Below, in pieces: positions 52,325 through 60,419 of a stretch of DNA of 64,000 nucleotides. The number at the start of each line of letters is the position of its first letter. Position 1 is the stretch's first letter. A model generated the notes under the pieces. It did no database searches and had not been told where the DNA came from. It saw only the letters and a list, made by a program, of their open reading frames with translations. Origin of the DNA: Clostridiales bacterium (lineage in GTDB: Bacteria > Bacillota > Clostridia > Lachnospirales > Lachnospiraceae); contig JAJBVD010000068.1 of the NCBI GenBank assembly GCA_020859985.1, forward strand, positions 1 to 64,000, in the 5' to 3' direction. Made by a program: the position numbers and the translations under genes.

Positions 52325-53431
52325 TCACGATGTTTCCGCTGTGGAGCTGTAGAAATTCAGGCAGCCTTTTATATATCGTCTGACAGTCTCATCATCTGAG
52401 CGAAAAATTTCATGCTTTGCGCCCGGGATACGGACGAGGCGGGCAGACAGTTTTCGTACAAACAGCTCCTGCTGCTCTTTAGAGACGACAGTTTCCTCCA
52501 TCGCCTGAACCAGTAAAACGGGGACGGTGATCTGCTTCCATGCGTCCTGAATAAGAAAGCGGTTTAGGCGGACGGCTTCACGCAGCCATCCGTAGGAGGC
52601 GGCATACGTCTGATAAAGCGGTTCTGCGTCTGTCTTTGCTTTGTACCAGGCCCATCGGGCGCGTGATGTGGCGAAGCTCTCCTCGAACGTCTCTTTGCCA
52701 TCATAGGAATGCTGCCCGATGACATAGCTTTTATTTTTGCCAAATGCGCACATGGCAGAGACGATGAGTTTGGCCGCCGGCCAGGGCACACCGCCTGTGC
52801 AGGGGCGGATCATTGGTGAGGAGAGGAGAACCTTGTGAAACAGGTGTGGCTCCTTAGCGGTGAGCGCTGCGCCGATTCCACCGCCCATAGAATGAGCGAA
52901 GAGAAAAAGTGGCAGCTTATTTTTCTGCTCCCAGTAATCCTTTGCTGCTTTTGCGACAAAGCCTAAGTCATCCACATACCGCTGCCAGCTGTCGGTATAT
53001 ACGAGAGAGAGGTCCTCTCCTGCAAGACGGTAGGAGCGTCCGTGCCCGCAGTGCTCCGGAATGCAGACGTGATAGCCTGCTTTTAAAAAGTAGTAGATGA
53101 CTTCGAAGTATTTGTCCGCTGTCTCGGTGAAACCGTGCGAAATGAGGATAATGCCTCGTACATTTCCGGAATCGTGATCAGCACCGGTGCTGGTGCTGTG
53201 TTCGTTTGTGTCTGGGTCAGAGGAAGCGCCGTCCGCAGTGAAAAACGCACAGTAAATTTGCTGCCCGACTTTCCGTGAGAGGTAACGCTCCTCCCGGCGG
53301 GGCAGTATGTAGGGGAGCACAGATTCCTCCATGAACTGATTATAATTCTCTTCCGGTCTGAACGTATTTGCCTTCTTATTATTTGTATGTTTATCATTTG
53401 TCTTCATAGTATTCTCCATAACGGTATTCAT
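52325..53431 (-). CDS. Alpha/beta hydrolase, lysophospholipase/monoacylglycerol lipase type
   Basis: About 368 residues from the ATG at 53431, 4 bases after the symporter stop; a later ATG at 53407 has GGAG upstream and is also possible. Motifs: oxyanion strand ILISHGFTETADKY, HGRSYR, nucleophile elbow FAHSMGGGIGAAL, LVQAMEETVVSKEQ, and the His in PGAKHEIFRSDD. No signal peptide. Such enzymes hydrolyse monoacylglycerols or lysophospholipids. Co-transcription with a sugar symporter is unusual and suggests an esterified glycoside substrate, which is inference. Confidence 0.83.
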   Translation of the reverse strand: MNTVMENTMKTNDKHTNNKKANTFRPEENYNQFMEESVLPYILPRREERYLSRKVGQQIYCAFFTADGASSDPDTNEHSTSTGADHDSGNVRGIILISHGFTETADKYFEVIYYFLKAGYHVCIPEHCGHGRSYRLAGEDLSLVYTDSWQRYVDDLGFVAKAAKDYWEQKNKLPLFLFAHSMGGGIGAALTAKEPHLFHKVLLSSPMIRPCTGGVPWPAAKLIVSAMCAFGKNKSYVIGQHSYDGKETFEESFATSRARWAWYKAKTDAEPLYQTYAASYGWLREAVRLNRFLIQDAWKQITVPVLLVQAMEETVVSKEQQELFVRKLSARLVRIPGAKHEIFRSDDETVRRYIKGCLNFYSSTAETS

Positions 53432-53435
53432 CTGC

Positions 53436-54806
53436 CTATTTTCTTTTCCGGATCTCAGCCGCAAGCGCTTCTACTTTTTCGTCCGTCAGCACATAGTTCT
53501 TATGGAACAGCCATACCGCGATCAGAAGCCCGGCAATCGGAAAGAGCGTCATGGTCATGCGAAGGCCGGCTACCGAAGACGCGGCTGCTGCAGTGGCGGA
53601 TACAGCATCGGTATCGGAGCTCAAATTGCACACAGAGAGACAGACAGAGGCAACCAGCGCAGCGATGCCGGAGGCAAGCTTCACGACGAAGGTCTGCATG
53701 GAAAAGATGACACTCTCGTCGCGGCGGTTATTTTTGACCTCGCCATAATCCACTGTGTTTGCCAGGAAGATCGTTGTGAGCACCGTCAGCATACCGCTTG
53801 CTGCGAAGATCAGAAAGCCTGGGATAAACAGCAGAAACACGTTTGACATGCTCGTGAAAGCCAGCACGAGCAGGACGATATAGCCAATAACCGCCATGCA
53901 GAAGCTGATATAGAAAATACGGATCGTGTTGAAAAACTTGCGCAGCAGTGGGAAAAACAGCATCATGGAGAGAATCTGCGTTGCACCTCCAAACGTGTTG
54001 AACAGCGTGTAGGAGCTGTACCAGGAATCCCCGCCAAAATCATATTTAAAGAAATAGATCACAAGGTTTGATGTGATATAGACTGCACAGTTGATAAGCA
54101 CAATCGTGATCACGACCGTCATGGCCTGATCGTTCTGGAACAGCGCCCGGAACATCTGACCGACGGATGGTGATTCTACATCTACGGTGGATTTTTCTTT
54201 AATGTTCAGGCAGGTACAGCCGATAAACAGCACGAAAAGGATTGCAATGATCAGTGCGAACCATTTAAAACCGGCGCGCTCATTGCCTCTGCCTAAAGCC
54301 ATCACGCTCATCATCGTGATGACCGTGATCAGTGCGGAGCCGACGCCTGCCGAGCTTCTGGCGAGCGTCGTCAGGTTTTCACGCTCTTTACCGCCCTCTG
54401 TAAACGCCGGAATCATGGACCAGTAAGGGATATCCATGATCGTATAGGTCATGCCCCAGAGAATGTAGGTAATGGCGGCATAAGCTACGAGACCGGAACC
54501 GTTGAGAGCCGGAGGCGCGGAAAACATCAGAACCAGAATGACCGCATTCAGCAGGGTGCCAATCAGAAGCCACGGGCGAAATTTCCCGAATCTTGTTTTT
54601 GTCTTGGCCACAATTACGCCCATGATCGGATCGTTGAATGCGTCGAATACGCGGGCGGCCATCAGGATAATCCCCATGGCGATCGCGTTCACGCCGCAGA
54701 TATCCTGATAATAATAAAGAACATAGCTGGCTGAGAGCATATACACCATGTCCTTTCCTACAGCGCCAAGGCCATAGGACACTTTTTCCTTTTTAGAAAG
54801 CTTCAT
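53436..54806 (-). CDS. GPH-family sugar:cation symporter (MFS)
   Basis: 456 residues from the ATG at 54806 behind GAGGAGGT; the longer frame lacks a site. Twelve predicted helices. Family marks are SYGLGAVGKDMVYMLSASYV at the N-terminus, RVFDAFNDPIMGVIVAKTKT near 50 (the GPH D..NDP motif), and FGKFRPWLLIG. It imports a glycoside, pentoside or hexuronide with Na+ or H+. It is followed at once by a lipase-like gene. Confidence 0.92.
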   Translation of the reverse strand: MKLSKKEKVSYGLGAVGKDMVYMLSASYVLYYYQDICGVNAIAMGIILMAARVFDAFNDPIMGVIVAKTKTRFGKFRPWLLIGTLLNAVILVLMFSAPPALNGSGLVAYAAITYILWGMTYTIMDIPYWSMIPAFTEGGKERENLTTLARSSAGVGSALITVITMMSVMALGRGNERAGFKWFALIIAILFVLFIGCTCLNIKEKSTVDVESPSVGQMFRALFQNDQAMTVVITIVLINCAVYITSNLVIYFFKYDFGGDSWYSSYTLFNTFGGATQILSMMLFFPLLRKFFNTIRIFYISFCMAVIGYIVLLVLAFTSMSNVFLLFIPGFLIFAASGMLTVLTTIFLANTVDYGEVKNNRRDESVIFSMQTFVVKLASGIAALVASVCLSVCNLSSDTDAVSATAAAASSVAGLRMTMTLFPIAGLLIAVWLFHKNYVLTDEKVEALAAEIRKRK

Positions 54807-54915
54807 TACAAAAATACCTCCTCGAAATAAAATCCCCGTAACAAGATTGCTCTTACAGGAAAGTATATCAGCTTTATTGGATTTGAACAAGGACAATTCT
54901 GCTCTATCTGCAACA

Positions 54916-55800
54916 TCAGAAGAGAACTGAAAAGCGCTCTTTCAGCGAATCAATGAGTTTTTCTGCAATCGGTGTAAAAACCTGATATTTTTTCCAGATG
55001 ATATACATTTTGGTCTCCAGCTTAGGAGAAAGAGGCCGAAAGCACAGTCCGCTCTCCGGGCTGACATCGGCCAGCCGGTCAAATACCAGCAGACATCCCA
55101 GCCCTTCCCTGACAAAAACGGAACCATTATAAAACAGGTTGATGGTTCCGACAATGTTCAGATGATCGACAGCTTCCCCGCACCATCTCGGAAGGTCTGC
55201 ACGGATAGACTGGGGCGAAGTAATGAGCGGTACGCCCTGCAAATCCTCCGGACAGATCACTGTTTTCTGCGCCAAAGGATTGTCCGTCCGCATCAAAAGC
55301 CCCCAGACGTCTCCATCAGGGAGGGAAAGATAATTGTATTTTGACAGATCAGGCGGCTCCACAATAACAGCGAAATCCGACAGCCCCTGTTCGAGATCAT
55401 TCACTACGACACGGGTATCCCCGCTGGTGATGTGAAACCGAAGTCCTGGATATTGCAGGCGGAAATCTTTGATGGCGCTGGCCAGATAATGGATCAGATA
55501 AGATTCCGCACAGCCGATCCGTATGTCCCCGCCGGTGATATCATTAAGAGATTGAAATTCTTCCAGGGTCTTATCTGTCATCTCAAGAATATCCTCTGCG
55601 CGTTTGCGCAGCAAAATTCCTTCCTCAGTCAGATGTACATTATAGTTGCCGCGGGTAAACAGTTTGCATCCAAGTTCTGCTTCCAGTTCCTTGAGCTGCT
55701 TCGATAAAGTGGGCTGGGAAATATGAAGTGATCTGGCCGCCCCTGTAATGCTGCCTTCTCTTGCTACTTCTATAAAATACCGCAAAACACGTAGTTCCAT
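54916..55800 (-). CDS. LysR-family transcriptional regulator
   Basis: 294 residues with the N-terminal LysR HTH (ELRVLRYFIEVAREGSITGA, then LHISQPTLSKQLKELEAELG) and a periplasmic-binding-like effector domain. It is divergent from the acetyltransferase/flavodoxin-AKR genes at 56000, and its intergenic region holds 9-bp repeats, so it probably controls that cluster and itself. Confidence 0.95.
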   Translation of the reverse strand: MELRVLRYFIEVAREGSITGAARSLHISQPTLSKQLKELEAELGCKLFTRGNYNVHLTEEGILLRKRAEDILEMTDKTLEEFQSLNDITGGDIRIGCAESYLIHYLASAIKDFRLQYPGLRFHITSGDTRVVVNDLEQGLSDFAVIVEPPDLSKYNYLSLPDGDVWGLLMRTDNPLAQKTVICPEDLQGVPLITSPQSIRADLPRWCGEAVDHLNIVGTINLFYNGSVFVREGLGCLLVFDRLADVSPESGLCFRPLSPKLETKMYIIWKKYQVFTPIAEKLIDSLKERFSVLF

Positions 55801-55854
55801 AAAAATCCTCCGTTTCTCGTGCTTTATTGGTTGTATATGCTTCTATGGGTTCTG

Positions 55855-55890
55855 TTGGTTATATTGGTTATATTGATTATATTGGTTATA
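55855..55890. repeat. Four tandem 9-bp units in the LysR-acetyltransferase spacer
   Basis: TTGGTTATA occurs three times and TTGATTATA once, head to tail, with weaker relatives upstream from 55826. They lie between the divergent starts. A multi-site operator or a simple repeat prone to length change are the two readings. Confidence 0.8.
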
Positions 55891-55943
55891 TTAACAAATA
55901 TAGATATTCTCTGCAAGAATAACCAGAAATAGAAATTAAGTAT

Positions 55944-55972
55944 TTGCCATCCTATTTGCTTAACTATAAAAT
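55944..55972 (+). promoter_or_regulatory. Promoter for the acetyltransferase/flavodoxin-AKR operon
   Basis: TTGCCA-N17-TAAAAT, 27 bases before the TTG start at 56000. Confidence 0.5.
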
Positions 55973-55999
55973 AGAAGCATCAGAGGAGGTGTCACAGGT

Positions 56000-56575
56000 T
56001 TGACGGTTGAAGACATTATTGCTTATTATTATGATGAAGTGAAAGAAAGTGCCGAATATGATGCTTACGCTGAAACGCTTTATCAGGAAGCACAACGTAT
56101 CAGTATGGAATTGAATAACCAGTATCACACGCCGGAAGAAATACGGGAGATCATGAGCCGGCTGACCGGACGGCGGATAGACGATTCTTTCCGGCTGTTT
56201 CCGCCATTTTATACGGATTTTGGGAAAAACATTCATTTTGGGAAAGACGTTTTTATCAACTCAGGGTGTCACTTTCAGGATCAGGGCGGCATTGAAATCG
56301 GGGATGGAGCTATGATCGGCCACAACGTGGTACTGGCAACCATCAACCATGATCTGGATCCGGCGCAGAATCGAAAAAATCATTATGCGCCTGTCAGGAT
56401 TGGCGCTCATGTGTGGATTGGTTCTAACGCAACCATTCTTCCCGGTGTAGCCATCGGCGAGTGGTCCGTCGTGGCGGCGGGAGCTGTCGTGACAAAGGAG
56501 GTGCCGCCTTATACGGTCGCAGGCGGCGTTCCGGCAAAGACAATCAGAAAAATTGAGGCAGGAGGGGTAGCGTGA
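56000..56575 (+). CDS. Hexapeptide-repeat acetyltransferase, maltose/galactoside O-acetyltransferase type
   Basis: 191 residues with a TTG start behind GAGGAGGT. The N-terminal Mac-like helices are followed by a left-handed beta helix: GKNIHFGKDVFINSGCHFQD, catalytic His in ATINHDLDP, and VRIGAHVWIGSNATILPGVA with VGG-type end AGGVPAKTIRKI. It transfers acetyl from acetyl-CoA to a sugar or similar acceptor. The stop overlaps the next gene's GTG start by four bases. Confidence 0.92.
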   Translation: MTVEDIIAYYYDEVKESAEYDAYAETLYQEAQRISMELNNQYHTPEEIREIMSRLTGRRIDDSFRLFPPFYTDFGKNIHFGKDVFINSGCHFQDQGGIEIGDGAMIGHNVVLATINHDLDPAQNRKNHYAPVRIGAHVWIGSNATILPGVAIGEWSVVAAGAVVTKEVPPYTVAGGVPAKTIRKIEAGGVA

Positions 56576-57999
56576 AACGATACATTATCTTATTTCTTTT
56601 GGTATGTATGGCAACTGTGTTTGCGGCTTGCAGTGCTGAAGGCGCAGATGCACCGGCTGATTCTGAGAACAGTGATGTTATGGATACGGACGGCAGTATT
56701 CTGGTCGCTTATTTTTCCTGCACCGGAACAACAGAGCAGATTGCCGGGTGGATTGCCGAAGAAACCGGCGCAGACAGTTACGAAATTGTACCGGAAGACC
56801 CTTATACAGAAGAGGAGCTGGCATATTATACTGGAGGCCGCGCTGACCAGGAACAGGCGGATGATTCCGCCCGTCCGGCGATTGCCGGAAGCGTAGAGAA
56901 TATAGACCAATATAGCGTGATTTTCCTCGGCTATCCCATCTGGCACGGGCAGGCGCCGCGAATCATCAGCACCTTTTTGGAGAGTTATGATTTGTCTGAT
57001 GTAACGATTATTCCTTTCTGTACTTCCCACAGCAGCGGCATTGGCTCCAGTGCTGAAAATCTGCATGATCTTTGTTCCGACACGGTTACATGGATGGAGG
57101 GACGGCGGTTCTCCGGGGATGCAACGGAAAGTGACGTGGTTGAATGGATAGACAGTCTGGAATTACCGGAAAGTGAGGTGCGTAACGTGGGTGAATTTGA
57201 TTTTGAAACGAAGACTGTACTGCTGAACAGCGGCTATGAAATGCCCATCATGGGGCTTGGCACATACAGCCTGACGGATGAGGAATGTGCCGTTTCCATT
57301 GCGGCGCTGCTGGAAGCGGGCGGCAGACTGATTGATACCGCGTATATGTACGGTAATGAGGCGGCTGTAGGACAGGCTATCCGGGATTCGGATGTGCCGC
57401 GGGAAGAAATTTTTGTGATTACAAAGCTTTATCCCAGCCAGTTCGACCATGCAGCAGAAGCCATTGACGAAGCATTGGAAAAAATGGGTTTGGACTATAT
57501 CGATATGATCCTCCTGCATCATCCGGGAGATGGTGATGTGGATGCATATCTGGCATTGGAGCAGGCAGTCGCAGACGGCAAGGTGCATTCCATTGGCCTG
57601 TCCAACTGGTATGTGGAGGAACTGGAGGAATTTTTGCCTCAGGTGAACATCACTCCGGCACTGGTGCAGAACGAAATCCATCCCTATTATCAGGAAAATG
57701 ATGTGATCCCTTATATCCAATCCCTTGGAATAGTCGTACAGGGCTGGTATCCCCTTGGAGGCCGCGGACATACATCGGAGCTGCTGAATGATGAAACTAT
57801 CACCGCCATCGCGGAAGCTCATGGCGTTTCTGCTGCACAGGTGATCCTGCGGTGGAATCTTCAGAAGGGTGTTGTAGTGATCCCCGGCTCCAGTGATCCG
57901 GAACATATCCGGGAGAATCTTGATCTGTTTGGCTTTGAATTAAGCGACGGGGAGATGGAGCAGATCAATGCTTTAGACCGAAATGAAAAGCACGACTAG
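56572..57999 (+). CDS. Exported lipoprotein: flavodoxin fused to aldo-keto reductase
   Basis: 475 residues, GTG start, translationally coupled to the upstream gene. Signal sequence with lipobox FAAC (Cys20). Residues 42-195 form a flavodoxin (ILVAYFSCTGTTEQIA phosphate-binding loop, GYPIWHGQAPRIISTFLE). Residues 205-475 form an aldo-keto reductase with the full tetrad: Asp and Tyr in IDTAYMYGNE, Lys in VITKLYP, His in LLHHPG; IPGSSDPEHIRENL at the end matches the NADPH site. Both domains are normally cytoplasmic, so membrane anchoring outside the cell is odd. Confidence 0.88.
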   Translation: MKRYIILFLLVCMATVFAACSAEGADAPADSENSDVMDTDGSILVAYFSCTGTTEQIAGWIAEETGADSYEIVPEDPYTEEELAYYTGGRADQEQADDSARPAIAGSVENIDQYSVIFLGYPIWHGQAPRIISTFLESYDLSDVTIIPFCTSHSSGIGSSAENLHDLCSDTVTWMEGRRFSGDATESDVVEWIDSLELPESEVRNVGEFDFETKTVLLNSGYEMPIMGLGTYSLTDEECAVSIAALLEAGGRLIDTAYMYGNEAAVGQAIRDSDVPREEIFVITKLYPSQFDHAAEAIDEALEKMGLDYIDMILLHHPGDGDVDAYLALEQAVADGKVHSIGLSNWYVEELEEFLPQVNITPALVQNEIHPYYQENDVIPYIQSLGIVVQGWYPLGGRGHTSELLNDETITAIAEAHGVSAAQVILRWNLQKGVVVIPGSSDPEHIRENLDLFGFELSDGEMEQINALDRNEKHD

Positions 58000-58088
58000 T
58001 ATTAGAAATATGATCCAGACATTAAAAATACAGGAAACTATGCCTGCTTTGCAGACATCAAAATATAATTATGAAAGGACGAAACATT

Positions 58089-59066
58089 ATGAATGAACAG
58101 CTTGCTTTAACACAGGAATGGGATAAGACGTTCCCAAAGAGCGACAAGGTAAATCACAGAAAGGAGACGTTCCACAATCGCTACGGCATCACTCTGGCGG
58201 CTGATCTCTATGAGCCCCAAAATGCAAAAGGACAACTTCCTGCTATCGCAGTATGCGGCCCCTTCGGTGCGGTTAAGGAACAATCTTCCGGTCTGTATGC
58301 ACAGACGATGGCGGAGCGCGGCTTTCTGACGATCGCATTTGATCCGTCTTACACCGGTGAGAGCGGCGGACAGCCCCGTTATATGGCTTCTCCGGACATC
58401 AACACCGAAGATTTTATGGCAGCAGTGGATTTCCTGTCCGTGCAGGATGAGGTGGATCCGGAGCGTATCGGTATCATTGGCATCTGCGGCTGGGGTGGTA
58501 TGGCACTGAACACGGCAGCATTGGACACCCGCATCAAAGCTACAGTGGCATCCACCATGTATGACATGTCCCGCGTGAATGCCAACGGGTATTTTGACAG
58601 TGAGGACAGTGAGGAAGCCCGTTACGAGAAGCGCAAGGCTCTCTGCGCACAGCGTATTGCTGATTACAAAAGCGGCAGTTATGCCCTGGGCGGCGGTGTG
58701 GTTGATCCGCTTCCGGAGGATGCACCGTTCTTTGTAAAGGATTATTATGATTACTACAAGACCGAACGCGGCTATCATCCGCGCTCCTTAAATTCCAACG
58801 GCGGCTGGAATGTGACCGGCTGTCAGTCGTTTCTGAATATGCCGATTTTGCAGTATAGTCAGGAAATCCGAAATGCCGTGCTTGTCATTCATGGGGAAAA
58901 AGCTCATTCCTGCTATTTCAGCAGAGACGCATTTAAGAAGCTGACCGGTGATAACAAAGAACTTCTGATCATTCCGGGTGCAGTCCACACGGATCTGTAT
59001 GACCGGATGGATGTGATCCCATTTGATAAAATGGAATCTTTCTTTGGAACGTATCTGAAATCATGA
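58089..59066 (+). CDS. Alpha/beta hydrolase with a cysteine nucleophile elbow
   Basis: 325 residues from the ATG at 58089 behind AAAGGA. The fold includes ETFHNRYGITLAADLYEP and a nucleophile elbow reading GICGWGG, in which Cys replaces the usual Ser, as in dienelactone hydrolases. DPSYTGESGG and the His in PGAVHTDLYD are also present. Close relatives are often annotated as hydrolases near redox genes and AraC regulators. The substrate is unknown. It follows the flavodoxin-AKR gene by 90 bases. Confidence 0.85.
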   Translation: MNEQLALTQEWDKTFPKSDKVNHRKETFHNRYGITLAADLYEPQNAKGQLPAIAVCGPFGAVKEQSSGLYAQTMAERGFLTIAFDPSYTGESGGQPRYMASPDINTEDFMAAVDFLSVQDEVDPERIGIIGICGWGGMALNTAALDTRIKATVASTMYDMSRVNANGYFDSEDSEEARYEKRKALCAQRIADYKSGSYALGGGVVDPLPEDAPFFVKDYYDYYKTERGYHPRSLNSNGGWNVTGCQSFLNMPILQYSQEIRNAVLVIHGEKAHSCYFSRDAFKKLTGDNKELLIIPGAVHTDLYDRMDVIPFDKMESFFGTYLKS

Positions 59067-59103
59067 GGATAAAACCGGAAGTCCAAAAAGAGGGGTATCT
59101 GTT

Positions 59104-59331
59104 ATGGGATACAGTGAAGAAGCAATCATTCAGAATATGAAGGATGCCGGCTGTGACGATGCCTGTATTCAGGAATTTCTTCTTGAATACAGGCAGGGAG
59201 AGAAAAAGAAGTGCGATATGCTCTTAAGCCGTCACCGGCGGGGGCTGTTGGAACGGCTGCATCAGGAACAAAAGAAAATTGACTGCCTGGACTATCTTAG
59301 CTACCAGATGAAAAGACAGGAAAGAAAATGA
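59104..59331 (+). CDS. Small conserved-type protein, 75 residues
   Basis: Starts behind AAAGAGGGG, 37 bases after the hydrolase. It is helical and strongly charged, with three cysteines (DAGCDDACIQEF and KKIDCLDYL) and a basic C-terminus. I cannot name a function. The position suggests membership in the same operon. Confidence 0.7.
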   Translation: MGYSEEAIIQNMKDAGCDDACIQEFLLEYRQGEKKKCDMLLSRHRRGLLERLHQEQKKIDCLDYLSYQMKRQERK

Positions 59332-59507
59332 CAGGGAGATTTCGTTCCGAATTGCACGGCACGGACACTGGTGTGGAGATAAGGATTTTCGATGTGTGCC
59401 AGAAGGGATGCACAATCTAATGCTCTGGGAATATCAATGTTGAAGTACGACAGGAGCAATTTTTTGCCGAGATTGAGAACCTAAATGGATCATGTGGAGG
59501 TGACATT

Positions 59508-60224
59508 GTGACAGAATGCTTCTTTCAATACGACAGGCTGTATCTGAATGCGGCTTACCATGAACCGGAAAAACACAGACACTTACTGTCGCATATCATA
59601 ATCGGAGTTTCCCATAAAATCAGGTGCTGTGTGAACCAGTATGAATTTGAAGCTGAGGGAGTATGCATCGATTCTGACGTTCTTCATACAGCCTGCGCGG
59701 AAAAGGGGGAGCTGCTCATCTGCCTGTTCGATAAAACTTCTTTATTTGCCAATGAACTTTCCCGTCGTTATCTGAAGGGGCAGAACTATGCTGTCCTGGA
59801 CAGTGAGACTGTACAGAAAATAAGAAATGTATGGCTTGATACTCGTTCGCTTCCAGCTGTGGACGAGGTGATCACCAATATGCTGGGGATAGGAGATTTC
59901 TCATTTTCCATGGACGAGCGAATACAGAATGCCCTTGAGACTCTCAAAAGCCATGAGAGTGTTGAAGCTGATACGATAAGCAAGCTGGCGGCGGAAGCCG
60001 GAGTTTCAGTCAGCCGTTTTTCCCATCTGTTTAAGGAAAATGTGGGAATCGCCCTGCGCCGATATCTGGCACTGGAAAAAATAAGGAAGAGCTATATTCA
60101 TCTGTTGAAATCGGGGAATATTACGGATGCCGCAATGATGGCAGGTTTCGACTCCCCGTCCCATCTGGCGGCGACCTGTAAGAGAATGTTCGGAATCTCC
60201 CTGAGCGATTTTATGAAAAGTTAG
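59508..60224 (+). CDS. AraC-family transcriptional regulator
   Basis: 238 residues with a GTG start behind GGAGGTG. The N-terminal cupin-like region (YHEPEKHRHLLSHIIIGVSH) may bind an effector. The C-terminal 95 residues are the double HTH (ISKLAAEAGVSVSRFSHLFK, and NITDAAMMAGFDSPSHLAAT). It probably controls the neighbouring hydrolase cluster. Confidence 0.92.
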   Translation: MTECFFQYDRLYLNAAYHEPEKHRHLLSHIIIGVSHKIRCCVNQYEFEAEGVCIDSDVLHTACAEKGELLICLFDKTSLFANELSRRYLKGQNYAVLDSETVQKIRNVWLDTRSLPAVDEVITNMLGIGDFSFSMDERIQNALETLKSHESVEADTISKLAAEAGVSVSRFSHLFKENVGIALRRYLALEKIRKSYIHLLKSGNITDAAMMAGFDSPSHLAATCKRMFGISLSDFMKS

Positions 60225-60373
60225 TGCGGCTATTCAGAATAGCAGGTCGCTGGTCCGTGCTGTTCTGAACCGTTTCATGAAAAGTTGGCGTGACTAATCG
60301 ACACAGGTCTTTGCGTTTGCTGCGAAGGCAGTATGAAAATATATAGCGTGTTAGCGTGTAATTGAAAGCGGAG

Positions 60374-60412
60374 AGCTTCCTTGTATGATAAAACGATATC
60401 AACAAGGAGGCT
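60374..60412 (+). promoter_or_regulatory. Hairpin covering the ribosome binding site of the next gene
   Basis: AGCTTCCTTGT pairs with ACAAGGAGGCT over 11 positions (one G-T pair). The 3' arm contains the AAGGAGG of the hydrolase gene and is followed by TTTTATTT, so it can act as a translation block or as a terminator. Confidence 0.65.
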
Positions 60413-60419
60413 TTTATTT

